A DNA stretch of 64,000 nucleotides from Nostocoides_A vanveenii (lineage in GTDB: Bacteria > Actinomycetota > Actinomycetes > Actinomycetales > Dermatophilaceae), in assembly GCF_039531165.1 (NCBI RefSeq), contig NZ_BAAAPN010000056.1, positions 1 to 64,000 of the forward strand, given 5' to 3'. The notes under the pieces are model-generated. The model had not been told where the DNA came from and ran no database searches. It was given only the letters and a program-made list of their open reading frames with translations. The position numbers and the translations under genes are program-made. How positions within the stretch are numbered: the stretch's first letter is position 1; the number at the start of each line of letters is the position of its first letter. This document shows, piece after piece, positions 33,041 to 41,436 of this stretch.

Positions 33041-34177
33041 ATGAGTGCAATGGACAACGCGCAGAGCAAGATCCGGGTCGCCCTGCTCTTTGGCGGGCGC
33101 TCCTCCGAACACGCCGTCTCGTGCGCGACCGCCGGGGGTGTGCTGCGCGCGATCGACCGCCGCCGGTATGACGTGCTCCCGATCGGGATCGCGCCCGACG
33201 GTCGGTGGGTGCTTCTTCCCGACGACCCCGAGCCCCTGGAGTTGCGGCGCGGCCACGTGCCGGCGGTCCCGGAGAGCGCACCCGGTGTCGTCGTGCCCAC
33301 GAGCACGCGCGAACGCGGGCTGCGCGTGCTCGATCGCGGCGAGATGCCGCAGGAGCTGGGCGATGTCGACGTCGTCTTCCCCCTGCTGCACGGCCCGTTC
33401 GGTGAGGACGGGACGGTTCAGGGGATGCTCGAACTCGCCGACATCCGCTATGTCGGCAGCGGCGTCCTCGCGTCGGCGGCCGGCATGGACAAGCACTTCA
33501 TGAAGGTCGTCTTCGCCGGCGCGGCACTGCCGGTGGGGCCGTTCACGGTGATCACCGATGCGCAGTGGCGTCACGACCCGGCGGCTGCGCGGGATGCGGT
33601 GGCCGGTCTCGGTATGCCCGTCTTCGTCAAGCCGGCCCGGGCCGGGTCGTCGATGGGCATTACCAAGGTGACCTCGATGGACGACCTCGACGCGGCGGTT
33701 GAGAACGCCCGGCAGCATGACCTGAAGGTCGTGGTCGAGGCCGGGATCGTCGGGCGCGAGATCGAGTGTGGCGTGCTCGAGGGTCATGACGGCGCCCCGC
33801 CTCGGACGTCGCGGGTGGGCGAGATCGTCGTGCGCTCGGGGCATGGTCACGACTTCTACGACTTCGAGGCGAAATATCTCGACACCGACGACTCGGTCGA
33901 GCTGACCTGCCCCGCTGATGTGCCGGCGGATATCGAGGCGCGCATCCAGGAGTTGGCGGCGCGGGCCTTCCTCGCCCTCGGCTGCGAGGGGCTGGCCCGG
34001 GTGGATTGCTTCTACACCGAAGGCGGTGATGTGCTGATCAACGAGATCAACACGATGCCCGGCTTCACGCCCTATTCGATGTATCCGCAGATGTGGTTGG
34101 CGAGCGGGCTGACCTATCCAGAGTTGATCGACGAGTTGATCACGCTCGCGCTCGAACGTCCGGTCGGCCTGCGCTGA
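33041..34177 (+). CDS. ddl: D-alanine--D-alanine ligase
   Basis: It makes the D-Ala-D-Ala dipeptide of peptidoglycan from two D-alanines and ATP in the cytoplasm. The 378-residue ATP-grasp enzyme shows ALLFGGRSSEHAVSC at the N-terminus, HGPFGEDGTVQGMLEL near 120, KPARAGSSMGITKV near 195 and the C-terminal metal/ATP site RVDCFYTEGGDVLINEINTM... with NTMPGFTPYSMYPQMW. It follows the usual actinobacterial ddl length. ATG 33041 is used, although GTG 33038 and an in-frame ATG at 33050 are possible. Confidence 0.96.
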   Translation: MSAMDNAQSKIRVALLFGGRSSEHAVSCATAGGVLRAIDRRRYDVLPIGIAPDGRWVLLPDDPEPLELRRGHVPAVPESAPGVVVPTSTRERGLRVLDRGEMPQELGDVDVVFPLLHGPFGEDGTVQGMLELADIRYVGSGVLASAAGMDKHFMKVVFAGAALPVGPFTVITDAQWRHDPAAARDAVAGLGMPVFVKPARAGSSMGITKVTSMDDLDAAVENARQHDLKVVVEAGIVGREIECGVLEGHDGAPPRTSRVGEIVVRSGHGHDFYDFEAKYLDTDDSVELTCPADVPADIEARIQELAARAFLALGCEGLARVDCFYTEGGDVLINEINTMPGFTPYSMYPQMWLASGLTYPELIDELITLALERPVGLR

Positions 34178-34205
34178 CGGCCGACGCCACGGGATCAGGG
34201 TCGCC

Positions 34206-34670
34206 CTAACCCGCCGATTTGCCCACGCAGCGTCGGCCGGTGGTCGGCAGCGTGGCCACGGCCGCATCGAAATCGGTGAGCAGCATCGGCTCCGGCGCGT
34301 AGGCCCTCGGGATCAGCACCTCGACGGCCGGATCCGTGCCGAAGGTGGTGAAGGCGGCCCCATCGCTCAACTCGCGGATGATCCAGTCCGTGCCGTCGAC
34401 CGTGATGCACGGATCCGTCGTCGGCCCGGGCGGCGTCAAACCGCATCGGGCGATCACGGCGGGATCACCCCACGCGGCGACCGCCGGGTCGGCCGGGTCG
34501 GTCGAGCGCGCGGTGAGCTCGCCGAGAGCGGTGGGCCACGGCATACGGGCACAGGCGGCGGCGCCGGCGTGCGACGGCACGGCGAGGCCGACCGACCCGT
34601 TGCCGCAGGCAGTCAGAGGTGACGCCACGAAGGCGGCCGCCGCAGCGGCCGCCCAGGGTCGGCCCGTCAG
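34206..34670 (-). CDS. DUF3515-family putative lipoprotein
   Basis: The protein of about 154 residues has a hydrophobic alanine-rich N-terminus ending in SPLTACGNGS, a lipobox-like cleavage site, and a secreted domain with CARMPWPTALGEL, AWGDPAVIARCGL and CITVDGTDWIIRELSDG. These are the DUF3515 signatures found next to ddl and thiL in actinobacteria. Function is unknown; location at the outer face of the membrane is inferred. No ATG or GTG precedes the signal sequence in frame: the best start is CTG at 34670, overlapping the TGA of the upstream gene (CTGA), which suggests translational coupling with a non-standard start. Confidence 0.72.
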   Translation of the reverse strand: MTGRPWAAAAAAAFVASPLTACGNGSVGLAVPSHAGAAACARMPWPTALGELTARSTDPADPAVAAWGDPAVIARCGLTPPGPTTDPCITVDGTDWIIRELSDGAAFTTFGTDPAVEVLIPRAYAPEPMLLTDFDAAVATLPTTGRRCVGKSAG

Positions 34671-34900
34671 ACGTGGACGACGGTGCAGGTCAGCGTCCGG
34701 GTGATGCCGGGGACTTCCTGGATGCGCGCAATGACGAGCTTGCCGAGGTCGTCCACCGAGGGGGCCTCGACGCGGGCGATGCAGTCGTAGGGGCCGGTGA
34801 CGTCCTCGGCGAGAGTGACCCCGCTGATCTTGGCAACTGCCTCCGTCACGCTCGCCGACTTGCCGACCTCGGTCTGGATGAGGATGTAGGCCTGGACCAT
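34667..34900 (-). CDS. Stand-alone Lrp/AsnC ligand-binding (RAM) domain protein
   Basis: The 77-residue protein MVQAYILIQTEVGKSASVTE... consists only of the RAM/ACT-like effector domain of Lrp/AsnC regulators, with VTGPYDCIARVEAPSVDDL in the middle; the DNA-binding helix-turn-helix is absent. Such small proteins occur next to thiL in most actinobacteria. It may bind amino acids or hetero-oligomerise with full-length Lrp proteins; neither is shown here. The start lies 98 bp from the divergent thiL start. Confidence 0.85.
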   Translation of the reverse strand: MVQAYILIQTEVGKSASVTEAVAKISGVTLAEDVTGPYDCIARVEAPSVDDLGKLVIARIQEVPGITRTLTCTVVHV

Positions 34901-34998
34901 GGGGCTCCCCTTCGTTGGGCTGGTTCGAGGCGCAACCGCGACTCTTGTGGCACTGGTCGTCCGGAAGGGACGTCGTGTCAGACGCTACCGTGCCGGGC

Positions 34999-35991
34999 AT
35001 GGCGACGTCTCCCCAGGGTGTTGGTGGCTACACCGAGGATCAGCTACTCGAGGGGATCTTGCCGCTGATGGCGGGCGGTCGTGACGACGTCCTCGGGCCG
35101 GGCGACGATGCCGCGGTGCTGCGGCTAGACGGCCCCCCGGTGGTGACCACCGATGCGCTGGTCCTCGGACGAGACTGGCGAGACGACTGGTCGACGCCGG
35201 CGCAGGTAGCCGCCAAGGCGGTCACCCAGAACCTGGCCGATATCGCGGCGATGGGCGCCGTGCCGACGTCGCTGCTGTGCACGCTGCTGCTCGATCCCGA
35301 GACGCCGGTGGAGTGGGTCGAACGGTTCGCCGCCGCGTTGGGCGTGCAAAGCCGGCGGTATGCCGTGTCCGTCGCGGGCGGTGACCTCTCGTCCGCACCG
35401 GCGGGCCTGCGGGCGGTCGCGATCACCGCCTTCGGCGAACTCGAGGGGCGCGATCCGGTGACCCGTGCCGGGGCGCGACCGGGCGACAGGATCGCGGTGA
35501 CCGGGTCGCTGGGCCGCTCCGCGGTGGGACTGGCCTTGCTGCTCGCGGCGTCGTCAAGCGGGCAGGGCGTCGACGATCTCCCGGTCGAGGCGCTGGCGCA
35601 CCACCTGACGCCCACGGCTCCGCTGAGTCAAGGCCCGGTTGCTGCTCTGGCCGGGGCCGGGGCCATGATCGACCTCTCCGACGGCCTCTCGCGCGATGCC
35701 GACCGGGTCGCACGGGCCAGCGGGGTGCGGCTGGTCCTGGAGGCGGATGCGCTGGCGGCGGACCTGAACTGGGCGGAGAACTTTATCGCACGGGGTGTTG
35801 CGCGTCAGTGCGTGCTGGGCGGCGGGGAGGAGCACAGCCTGCTCGCCTGTTTCCCCGGCGAGGTGCCGCCGTTCTGGCGCGTGTTGGGGCGGGTTGAGCA
35901 GGCCGGTACCGGTGAGCCGGGTGTCTGGTTGGACGGGCGCCCGCTGCCCGTCACCGGATGGGACCACTTCGCCCGGCCTCCCGCCCCCTGA
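34999..35991 (+). CDS. thiL: Thiamine-monophosphate kinase
   Basis: It phosphorylates thiamine monophosphate to the active diphosphate. The 330-residue protein has the PurM-like ATPase fold: GPGDDAAVLRLDG (about 32), TTDALVLGRDW (metal ligand Asp, about 50), QNLADIAAMGA (about 80), VAGGDLSSAP (about 125) and MIDLSDGLSRDA (about 225). In the last motif region, GGGEEHSLLACF replaces the usual GGEDYELL. The ATG at 34999 matches the conserved start; a GTG at 34990 is possible. Confidence 0.94.
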   Translation: MATSPQGVGGYTEDQLLEGILPLMAGGRDDVLGPGDDAAVLRLDGPPVVTTDALVLGRDWRDDWSTPAQVAAKAVTQNLADIAAMGAVPTSLLCTLLLDPETPVEWVERFAAALGVQSRRYAVSVAGGDLSSAPAGLRAVAITAFGELEGRDPVTRAGARPGDRIAVTGSLGRSAVGLALLLAASSSGQGVDDLPVEALAHHLTPTAPLSQGPVAALAGAGAMIDLSDGLSRDADRVARASGVRLVLEADALAADLNWAENFIARGVARQCVLGGGEEHSLLACFPGEVPPFWRVLGRVEQAGTGEPGVWLDGRPLPVTGWDHFARPPAP

Positions 35992-35995
35992 GGTT

Positions 35996-36054
35996 GGCAC
36001 TCGACGGGGTTGAGGTGTGTACTCCACGGGGTTGGAGTGGGCATTCGACGGGGG
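35996..36054. repeat. Degenerate GACGGGGTTG-type repeats after thiL
   Basis: CACTCGACGGGGTTGAGGTG, TACTCCACGGGGTTGGAGTG and GGCATTCGACGGGG follow one another with a period of about 22 bp. A related cluster is found at 42790-42842. Confidence 0.6.
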
Positions 36055-36060
36055 GAACGA

Positions 36061-36098
36061 CGAGAGCGGCCGGACCCGAAGGGGTTCGGCCGCTCTCG
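36061..36098. terminator. Bidirectional terminator between thiL and rpmB
   Basis: CGAGAGCGGCCG pairs perfectly with CGGCCGCTCTCG, with ACCC/GGGT extending the stem. It separates the converging thiL and rpmB genes. Confidence 0.85.
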
Positions 36099-36117
36099 AG
36101 AGTGCGTCAGGATGACG

Positions 36118-36312
36118 TCAGCGGTTGACCTTGCCGGCCTTGAGGCAGGAGGTGCAGACGTTCAGGCGCTTCGGGGTCTTGCCGGCGTCGCCGACCATCG
36201 CGCGCACCCGCTGAATGTTGGGGTTCCAGCGACGCTTGGTGCGACGGTGGGAGTGCGAGACGGAGTGACCGAAGCCAGGGCCCTTGCCGCAGACATCGCA
36301 GGTGGCAGCCAT
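36118..36312 (-). CDS. rpmB: 50S ribosomal protein L28
   Basis: The 64-residue protein reads MAATCDVCGKGPGFGHSVSH and ends in NVCTSCLKAGKV. The two CxxC pairs are the zinc-binding C+ form of L28. Core SHRRTKRRWNPNIQRV is typical. It is divergent from recG; in many relatives a DhaL/DAK-domain gene (fakA-like) lies between rpmB and recG, which is missing here. Confidence 0.96.
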   Translation of the reverse strand: MAATCDVCGKGPGFGHSVSHSHRRTKRRWNPNIQRVRAMVGDAGKTPKRLNVCTSCLKAGKVNR

Positions 36313-36428
36313 GGTGGTGCTCCTTCAAGAGGGGATCGAAAGGTTCGTCGGGCGCCCATGGCCGGTGAACGGCATACGGGCAACCGGACAAGATTATCCG
36401 ACCGGCCGCCGATCGGGCAAAACGCGCG

Positions 36429-38612
36429 GTGTCACCGGGGGTGACTACCCTTCGGCAGGTGGCCACGCTCGACTCGACGCTGGCGCCCCTGATCGGGCGG
36501 ACTGCGCACACCCTGCGCGATGAGCGGGCGTTGATCACGGTGCGTGACCTGCTCGGCTTCTTTCCCACCCGCTACTTGGCGTATGACAGCGACCTCAGCG
36601 AGCTGCGCGAGGGCGAGTTCGTCGTCGTGATCGGCGAGGTGTTGTCCGCCAAGACGCGCGAGATGACGACCCGGCGCGGGTCGATGTTCAACGCCACCTT
36701 GACCGACGGGCGGCACGAGATCGACATGACCTTCTTCACCGCGCGCGGACATCAAGACAAATTGCGGCCGGGTGTGCGGGTGATTGCGGGCGGACAGGTG
36801 GGAGTTTTCAACCGGCGCTGGCAGCTGGCGCACCCGGGCTATACGGTGCTCGATCGCAGCGGCGACAGCGACCTACCGGGGCTCTTCCCGGTCTATCCGG
36901 CGGTCCCGAAGCTGCACAATTGGAACCTTGTGCGTGCCGTGCGGCTGGTCCTCGACGCGCTCGATCCGCTGCCCGATCCGGTCCCCGCCGAGATCCGCGC
37001 CAAGCACGACCTGCCGAGTTTGGACCGGGCGACGCGCTTGCTGCATCGACCGAACAGCCGCGCCGAACTCGCGCGGGCCCGCGACCGGATGCGGTATGGC
37101 GAGGCGTTCGTCCTCCAAACCGTGCTGGCCCAGCGACGGCTGGCTCGCGCTCGCGAGCAGATGGCGGTGCCCATCAGCGGCGGCGGCCCCCTGCTGCAGG
37201 CGTTCGACGCGCGGCTGCCCTTCACGCTGACGGCCGGCCAGCAACGCGTGAGCGCCGAGATCGCCGCGGACCTCGGGCAGTCGGTGCCGATGAGCCGGCT
37301 GCTGCAGGGCGAGGTCGGGTCAGGCAAGACGGTCGTCGCCCTGCGGGCGATGCTCAGCGCGGTCGATGCTGGAGGTCAGGCCGCCCTGCTCGCGCCGACC
37401 GAGGTGCTGGCGGCGCAGCATCAGCGCTCGATCACGGCGATGCTGGGGGATCTGGCCGAGGGTGGCCTGCTGGGGGGCAGCGAGCTCGGGACCCGGGTGG
37501 CTCTGTTGACCGGTTCGCAGTCCACCGCCGCACGGCGGCAGGCCCTGCTGGACGTCGTCAGCGGCACGGCCGGGATCGTGGTCGGCACGCACGCGCTGCT
37601 GCAGGAGAAGGTCGACTTCGCCGGCCTGACCCTGGTCGTCGTCGACGAGCAACACCGCTTCGGGGTCGAGCAGCGTGACAACCTGCGCGGTAAGGCCGAG
37701 CGCCCCCCGCATGTGCTGGTGATGACGGCAACTCCGATCCCCCGGACCATCGCGATGACGGTCTTCGGCGATATGGAGACCTCGGTGCTCGACGAACTCC
37801 CCGCCGGGCGCTCGCCGATCACCACGCATGTGGTCGACGAATACCGCCCCGGGTGGCTCGAACGCACCTGGGCGCGGGTGGCTGAGGAATGTGCGGCGGG
37901 GCGGCAGGCCTACGTCGTCTGTCCGCGGATCGGCCCCGACCAGGCGAGCGAGGAGGCCGCCGAGTTGCCTACTCCGGAGGAAGGCGAGCCCCCGAAGCTG
38001 GACATGATCGGCGTGCTCGAGACATATGACGTGTTGTGCGCCGAGCCGGCGCTGACAGGTCTGCGGGTCGGACTGTTGCACGGGCGGCTCCCGTCGGAGG
38101 AGAAGGACCAGGTCATGCGTGCCTTCGCCGCCGGCGAGATCGACGTCCTCGTCGCCACCACCGTGATCGAGGTCGGGGTCGATGTCCCGAACGCGACGAT
38201 GATGGTGGTCCGCGACGCCGACCGCTTCGGGGTCTCGCAGTTGCATCAATTGCGCGGCCGGATCGGGCGCGGCGCCTACCCGGGTCTGTGCCTGTTCACG
38301 ACGCGAGCCGGCGGCGGGCCGGCGGCCGAGCGGTTGGCCGCGGTGGCGACGACGACGGACGGCTTCGAGCTGGCCCAGCTGGACCTGAAGCAGCGGCGCG
38401 AGGGCGACATCCTCGGGGCCCGGCAAAGCGGAAGCCGGGGCGGCCTGCGCTTCTTGTCGCTGCTGGCGCACGAGGAGATCATCGCCGCGGCTCGGGTCGA
38501 CGCGGCCGCGGTGGTCGCGGACGATCCGGAACTCACCGAGCATCTGGTGCTCGCCGACCGGGTTGCGCGCGAGCTGGCGCCGGAACAGGCCGACTTCCTG
38601 GAGAAGGCCTGA
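36429..38612 (+). CDS. recG: ATP-dependent DNA helicase RecG
   Basis: It remodels stalled replication forks and Holliday junctions. The 727-residue protein has the N-terminal wedge OB-domain (about 55 to 165), helicase domain 1 with GEVGSGKTVVA (Walker A, about 294) and DEQHRFGVEQR (motif II DEQH, about 405), MTATPIPRT (motif III), and domain 2 with ATTVIEVGVDVPNA, QLRGRIGRGAYPG (motif VI) and the C-terminal TRG region. The start is GTG 36429; a GTG at 36462 would also keep the fold. The stop overlaps the rsmD start (ATGA). Confidence 0.95.
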   Translation: MSPGVTTLRQVATLDSTLAPLIGRTAHTLRDERALITVRDLLGFFPTRYLAYDSDLSELREGEFVVVIGEVLSAKTREMTTRRGSMFNATLTDGRHEIDMTFFTARGHQDKLRPGVRVIAGGQVGVFNRRWQLAHPGYTVLDRSGDSDLPGLFPVYPAVPKLHNWNLVRAVRLVLDALDPLPDPVPAEIRAKHDLPSLDRATRLLHRPNSRAELARARDRMRYGEAFVLQTVLAQRRLARAREQMAVPISGGGPLLQAFDARLPFTLTAGQQRVSAEIAADLGQSVPMSRLLQGEVGSGKTVVALRAMLSAVDAGGQAALLAPTEVLAAQHQRSITAMLGDLAEGGLLGGSELGTRVALLTGSQSTAARRQALLDVVSGTAGIVVGTHALLQEKVDFAGLTLVVVDEQHRFGVEQRDNLRGKAERPPHVLVMTATPIPRTIAMTVFGDMETSVLDELPAGRSPITTHVVDEYRPGWLERTWARVAEECAAGRQAYVVCPRIGPDQASEEAAELPTPEEGEPPKLDMIGVLETYDVLCAEPALTGLRVGLLHGRLPSEEKDQVMRAFAAGEIDVLVATTVIEVGVDVPNATMMVVRDADRFGVSQLHQLRGRIGRGAYPGLCLFTTRAGGGPAAERLAAVATTTDGFELAQLDLKQRREGDILGARQSGSRGGLRFLSLLAHEEIIAAARVDAAAVVADDPELTEHLVLADRVARELAPEQADFLEKA

Positions 38613-39328
38613 TGACGCGGATCATCGGCGGGCGCGCGGGTGGGCGTGCGCTCGTCACCCCGCGGGGCAGCGCAACGCGGCCGACCTCGGACCGGGTCCG
38701 GGAGGCGCTCTTCTCCATCCTGGTTGCGCGGGATCTGATCGCCGGTGCGCGCGTGCTCGATCTGTATGCCGGCTCGGGTGCCCTCGGGCTGGAGGCCGCC
38801 AGCCGGGGCGCGGCCACCGTCACCTTGGTCGAGGAGCACCGGGCCACGGCTCGGTTGATCGCCTCGAACGCCACGGCGCTTGGCCTGCGCGCCGACGTCG
38901 TGACGGCGACGGTACGCGGCTTTGCCGGGCGGGCTGGCATACGGGCGGCGTTCGCGGGGGCGGGCCGGGGCGCGGTTGGAGACGCGCGCGCGGACGCGGT
39001 TCTCGGCGGCGAGGCGGGGGGAACGGCCTACGACCTGGTGTTTGCGGATCCGCCCTACCCGCTCGCCGAGGCGGACCTAGCGGGGGATCTCGCGGCGCTC
39101 GTCAAGAGCGGGGTGTTCGCGCCGGGGGCGACGCTGGTGCTCGAACGCTCGACCCGGTCGCCGGAGCCGGCCTGGCCGGCGGGACTGAGCGGCACCGGTG
39201 GCCGTCGCTATGGCGAGACGAGGCTGTGGTTCGCGGTGGCCGATGATCCGCCGCTCGCTGATCCGCAGGGCGTGGAGTTGCTAGGTTCGGACGCGTCCAA
39301 CCGCACCGAGCCCGAGGTGGAGCCATGA
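38612..39328 (+). CDS. rsmD: 16S rRNA (guanine966-N2)-methyltransferase
   Basis: The 238-residue SAM-dependent enzyme starts MTRIIGGRAGGRALVTPRG and has VLDLYAGSGALGLEAASRG (SAM site, about 48) and the catalytic FADPPYPL (about 146). It is longer than the usual 190 residues owing to a glycine/alanine-rich insert around 110 to 140 and a C-terminal extension after WFAVADDPP. It overlaps recG upstream and coaD downstream by four bases each, a translationally coupled trio. Confidence 0.93.
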   Translation: MTRIIGGRAGGRALVTPRGSATRPTSDRVREALFSILVARDLIAGARVLDLYAGSGALGLEAASRGAATVTLVEEHRATARLIASNATALGLRADVVTATVRGFAGRAGIRAAFAGAGRGAVGDARADAVLGGEAGGTAYDLVFADPPYPLAEADLAGDLAALVKSGVFAPGATLVLERSTRSPEPAWPAGLSGTGGRRYGETRLWFAVADDPPLADPQGVELLGSDASNRTEPEVEP

Positions 39329-39810
39329 CCCGACGCGTTGTCTGCCCGGGCTCCTTCGACCCGGTCACGGTCGGGCACCTCGATATCATCCGGCGAGCCG
39401 CCGCCCTCTTCGACGAGGTCGTCGTCGCGATCCTGCACAACCCGTCGAAGTCCGGGACGTTCACGATCGAGCAGCGCATCGATTTCATCGAGGGCGCAAG
39501 CGCGGATCTGGCGAATGTGCGCGTCGCGGCGTTCGGAGGGCAGTTGATCGTTGACGTCTGCCGCAAACTCGAGGCGACGGCGATCCTCAAGGGTCTGCGC
39601 AGCGAGAGCGACTACGCCTACGAGGTGCCGATGGCGCTGATGAACCGGCAGCTGACCGGCATCGAGACCCTCTTCATCCAAGGGGACGCAGCGAGCGGCC
39701 ATATCTCATCATCGCTGGTCAAGGAGATCAGCGGGCTCGGCGGTGAGATCAGGGGCATGGTGCCCGATCCGGTGCGCGATGCGCTCTATGCGCGACGGCC
39801 CGGCGCCTGA
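39325..39810 (+). CDS. coaD: Phosphopantetheine adenylyltransferase
   Basis: It transfers AMP to 4'-phosphopantetheine in CoA synthesis. The 161-residue protein has the HxGH-type motif in PGSFDPVTVGHLDIIRRA and the C-terminal ISSSLVKEIS (SSTxxR-like) motif, as well as GLRSESDYAYEVPMALMNR. The length is standard. It overlaps the rsmD stop codon by ATGA. Confidence 0.97.
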   Translation: MTRRVVCPGSFDPVTVGHLDIIRRAAALFDEVVVAILHNPSKSGTFTIEQRIDFIEGASADLANVRVAAFGGQLIVDVCRKLEATAILKGLRSESDYAYEVPMALMNRQLTGIETLFIQGDAASGHISSSLVKEISGLGGEIRGMVPDPVRDALYARRPGA

Positions 39811-39915
39811 CGCTCCGCGATTTGGGCGGGTGCGTGCCGGGCGGTAGGCTTGACCTTCGGCCTGCCCGCGCATCCCTTGGGGCGGCCCTTTCCGATTGCC
39901 AGTCTGCGTGGAGCC

Positions 39916-40503
39916 ATGAACCGTCTCGACCCTCGCTCGCCCATGGTGTTCAGCACCCTGGAGTTGGGCCGGCGACCCGGGACGATGCAGGAGCTGACGC
40001 GGCGGATCGAGGCGCCCGAGGCCATCGGGACCGACGTGATCGCCGTGCCGGCCGGGTCTCCGCTCGAGGTCGGCCTCCGTTTGGAGTCCGTCCTCGAAGG
40101 CGTGCTGGCGACCGGTGAGGTTCGTGCCACGGCCACCGGATCGTGCGTTCGCTGCCTGGAACCGGTCACCGCCTCGGTGACCGCACCTTTCCAGGAGCTC
40201 TTCGTTCATCCCGAGCGTGTCGCCCACCATCGCAAGACGGGGGCGGTCGATGAGCAGACCGAAGAGTATGAAGTTCAGGGCGACCACATCGACCTCGAGC
40301 CCGTGCTCGTGGATGCGGTCGTGCTCGCACTGCCCTTCCAGCCCGTATGCCGGCCGGACTGTCCCGGGTTGTGTTCCGAATGCGGAGCGCGCCTCGCGGA
40401 CGACCCCGGTCATCACCATGAACTGCTCGACCCGCGCTGGTCGCAGCTGACGGCTCTGTCCTCGTCGGCCGACGCGGACCACACCCAAGAGAAGAGGAAC
40501 TGA
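39916..40503 (+). CDS. YceD/DUF177-family protein
   Basis: The 195-residue protein belongs to the YceD (DUF177) family that always precedes rpmF. Seen are SGTAT-like TATGSCVRCLEPV with a CxxC, a long acidic middle, and LPFQPVCRPDCPGLCSECG with further Cys pairs, followed by DPRW. In plants and bacteria the family is linked to 23S rRNA metabolism, but its biochemical function is not settled. ATG 39916 is preferred because the family begins about 15 residues before ELTRRI. The rpmF GTG follows one base after the stop. Confidence 0.88.
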   Translation: MNRLDPRSPMVFSTLELGRRPGTMQELTRRIEAPEAIGTDVIAVPAGSPLEVGLRLESVLEGVLATGEVRATATGSCVRCLEPVTASVTAPFQELFVHPERVAHHRKTGAVDEQTEEYEVQGDHIDLEPVLVDAVVLALPFQPVCRPDCPGLCSECGARLADDPGHHHELLDPRWSQLTALSSSADADHTQEKRN

Positions 40504-40504
40504 C

Positions 40505-40699
40505 GTGGCTGTCCCGAAGCGGAAGACGTCCCGCTCCAACACCCGCTCGCGCCGCGCCAACTGGAAGGCCGCGCCGATCACCTTGACCACCTGCCCGCAG
40601 TGCAAGTCGCCGAGCGTCCCGCACGTCGCCTGCCCGTCCTGCGGCACCTACAACGGCCGCCACTACGGCGTCGCCGAGCGCACCGAGCACCAGGCCTGA
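40505..40699 (+). CDS. rpmF: 50S ribosomal protein L32
   Basis: The 64-residue protein reads MAVPKRKTSRSNTRSRRANW, then CPQCKSPSVPHVACPSCGTYNGR. The two CxxC pairs bind zinc. The start codon is GTG, directly behind the DUF177 gene, matching the universal yceD-rpmF pair. Confidence 0.97.
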   Translation: MAVPKRKTSRSNTRSRRANWKAAPITLTTCPQCKSPSVPHVACPSCGTYNGRHYGVAERTEHQA

Positions 40700-40712
40700 G
40701 CCGACGCGCGAC

Positions 40713-41429
40713 ATGCAGCGGCCCATCGACGAGCTTCGCACCGCCCTTGTGGAGGGCTGCGGCGTGGCCGTCGAGGGGTCGCTGCTGGCGTTGGCGCTGA
40801 CCCACCGGTCCTACGCCTACGAAAACGGGGCGTTGCCCCACAACGAGCGGCTGGAGTTCCTCGGGGACTCCGTGCTCGGGATCGTCGTGACGGACTACCT
40901 CTACCGGGCCTATCCCGCTGAGTCCGAGGGGCACCTGGCCAAGTTGCGCGCCGCCGTCGTCAACATGCGTGCCTTGGCCGACGTCGGACGGACCGTCGCC
41001 CTCGGTGACTATCTGCTGCTCGGCCGCGGTGAAGAGAGCACGGGCGGACGCGACAAGGCCTCGATCCTGGCCGATGCCACCGAGGCCGTCATCGGCGCGG
41101 TCTTCCTGACCGGCGGGCTACCGGCAGCGACGGACTTCGTCCACTATCTGCTCGACCCGGTGCTCGCGGCCTCGGCGCGGCTCGGTGCCGGGTTGGACTG
41201 GAAGACCTCCCTCCAAGAAGCCAGCGTCTCTCGCGACCTCGGGCCGGTCGAATACCGGATCGCCGAGGCCGGGCCCGAGCACGAGAAGGTCTTCACGGCG
41301 AGCGCGGTCGTGGGCGGGGTGATCCGCGGCACCGGCGAAGGCCGGACCAAGAAGGACGCCGAGCAACGGGCCGCCGAGCAGGCCTGGCACGACATCACCG
41401 CCTCGGCGCTGGCGCCGCCCGCGTGCTGA
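40713..41429 (+). CDS. rnc: Ribonuclease III
   Basis: It cleaves double-stranded RNA in rRNA processing. The 238-residue protein has the catalytic signature HNERLEFLGDSVLG (about 43), the second acidic site DATEAVIGAVFL (about 115) and a C-terminal double-stranded RNA-binding domain (about 158 to 228, GEGRTKKDAEQRAAEQAW). It begins 13 bp after rpmF and ends 7 bp before mutM. Confidence 0.96.
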   Translation: MQRPIDELRTALVEGCGVAVEGSLLALALTHRSYAYENGALPHNERLEFLGDSVLGIVVTDYLYRAYPAESEGHLAKLRAAVVNMRALADVGRTVALGDYLLLGRGEESTGGRDKASILADATEAVIGAVFLTGGLPAATDFVHYLLDPVLAASARLGAGLDWKTSLQEASVSRDLGPVEYRIAEAGPEHEKVFTASAVVGGVIRGTGEGRTKKDAEQRAAEQAWHDITASALAPPAC

Positions 41430-41436
41430 ATACGTC

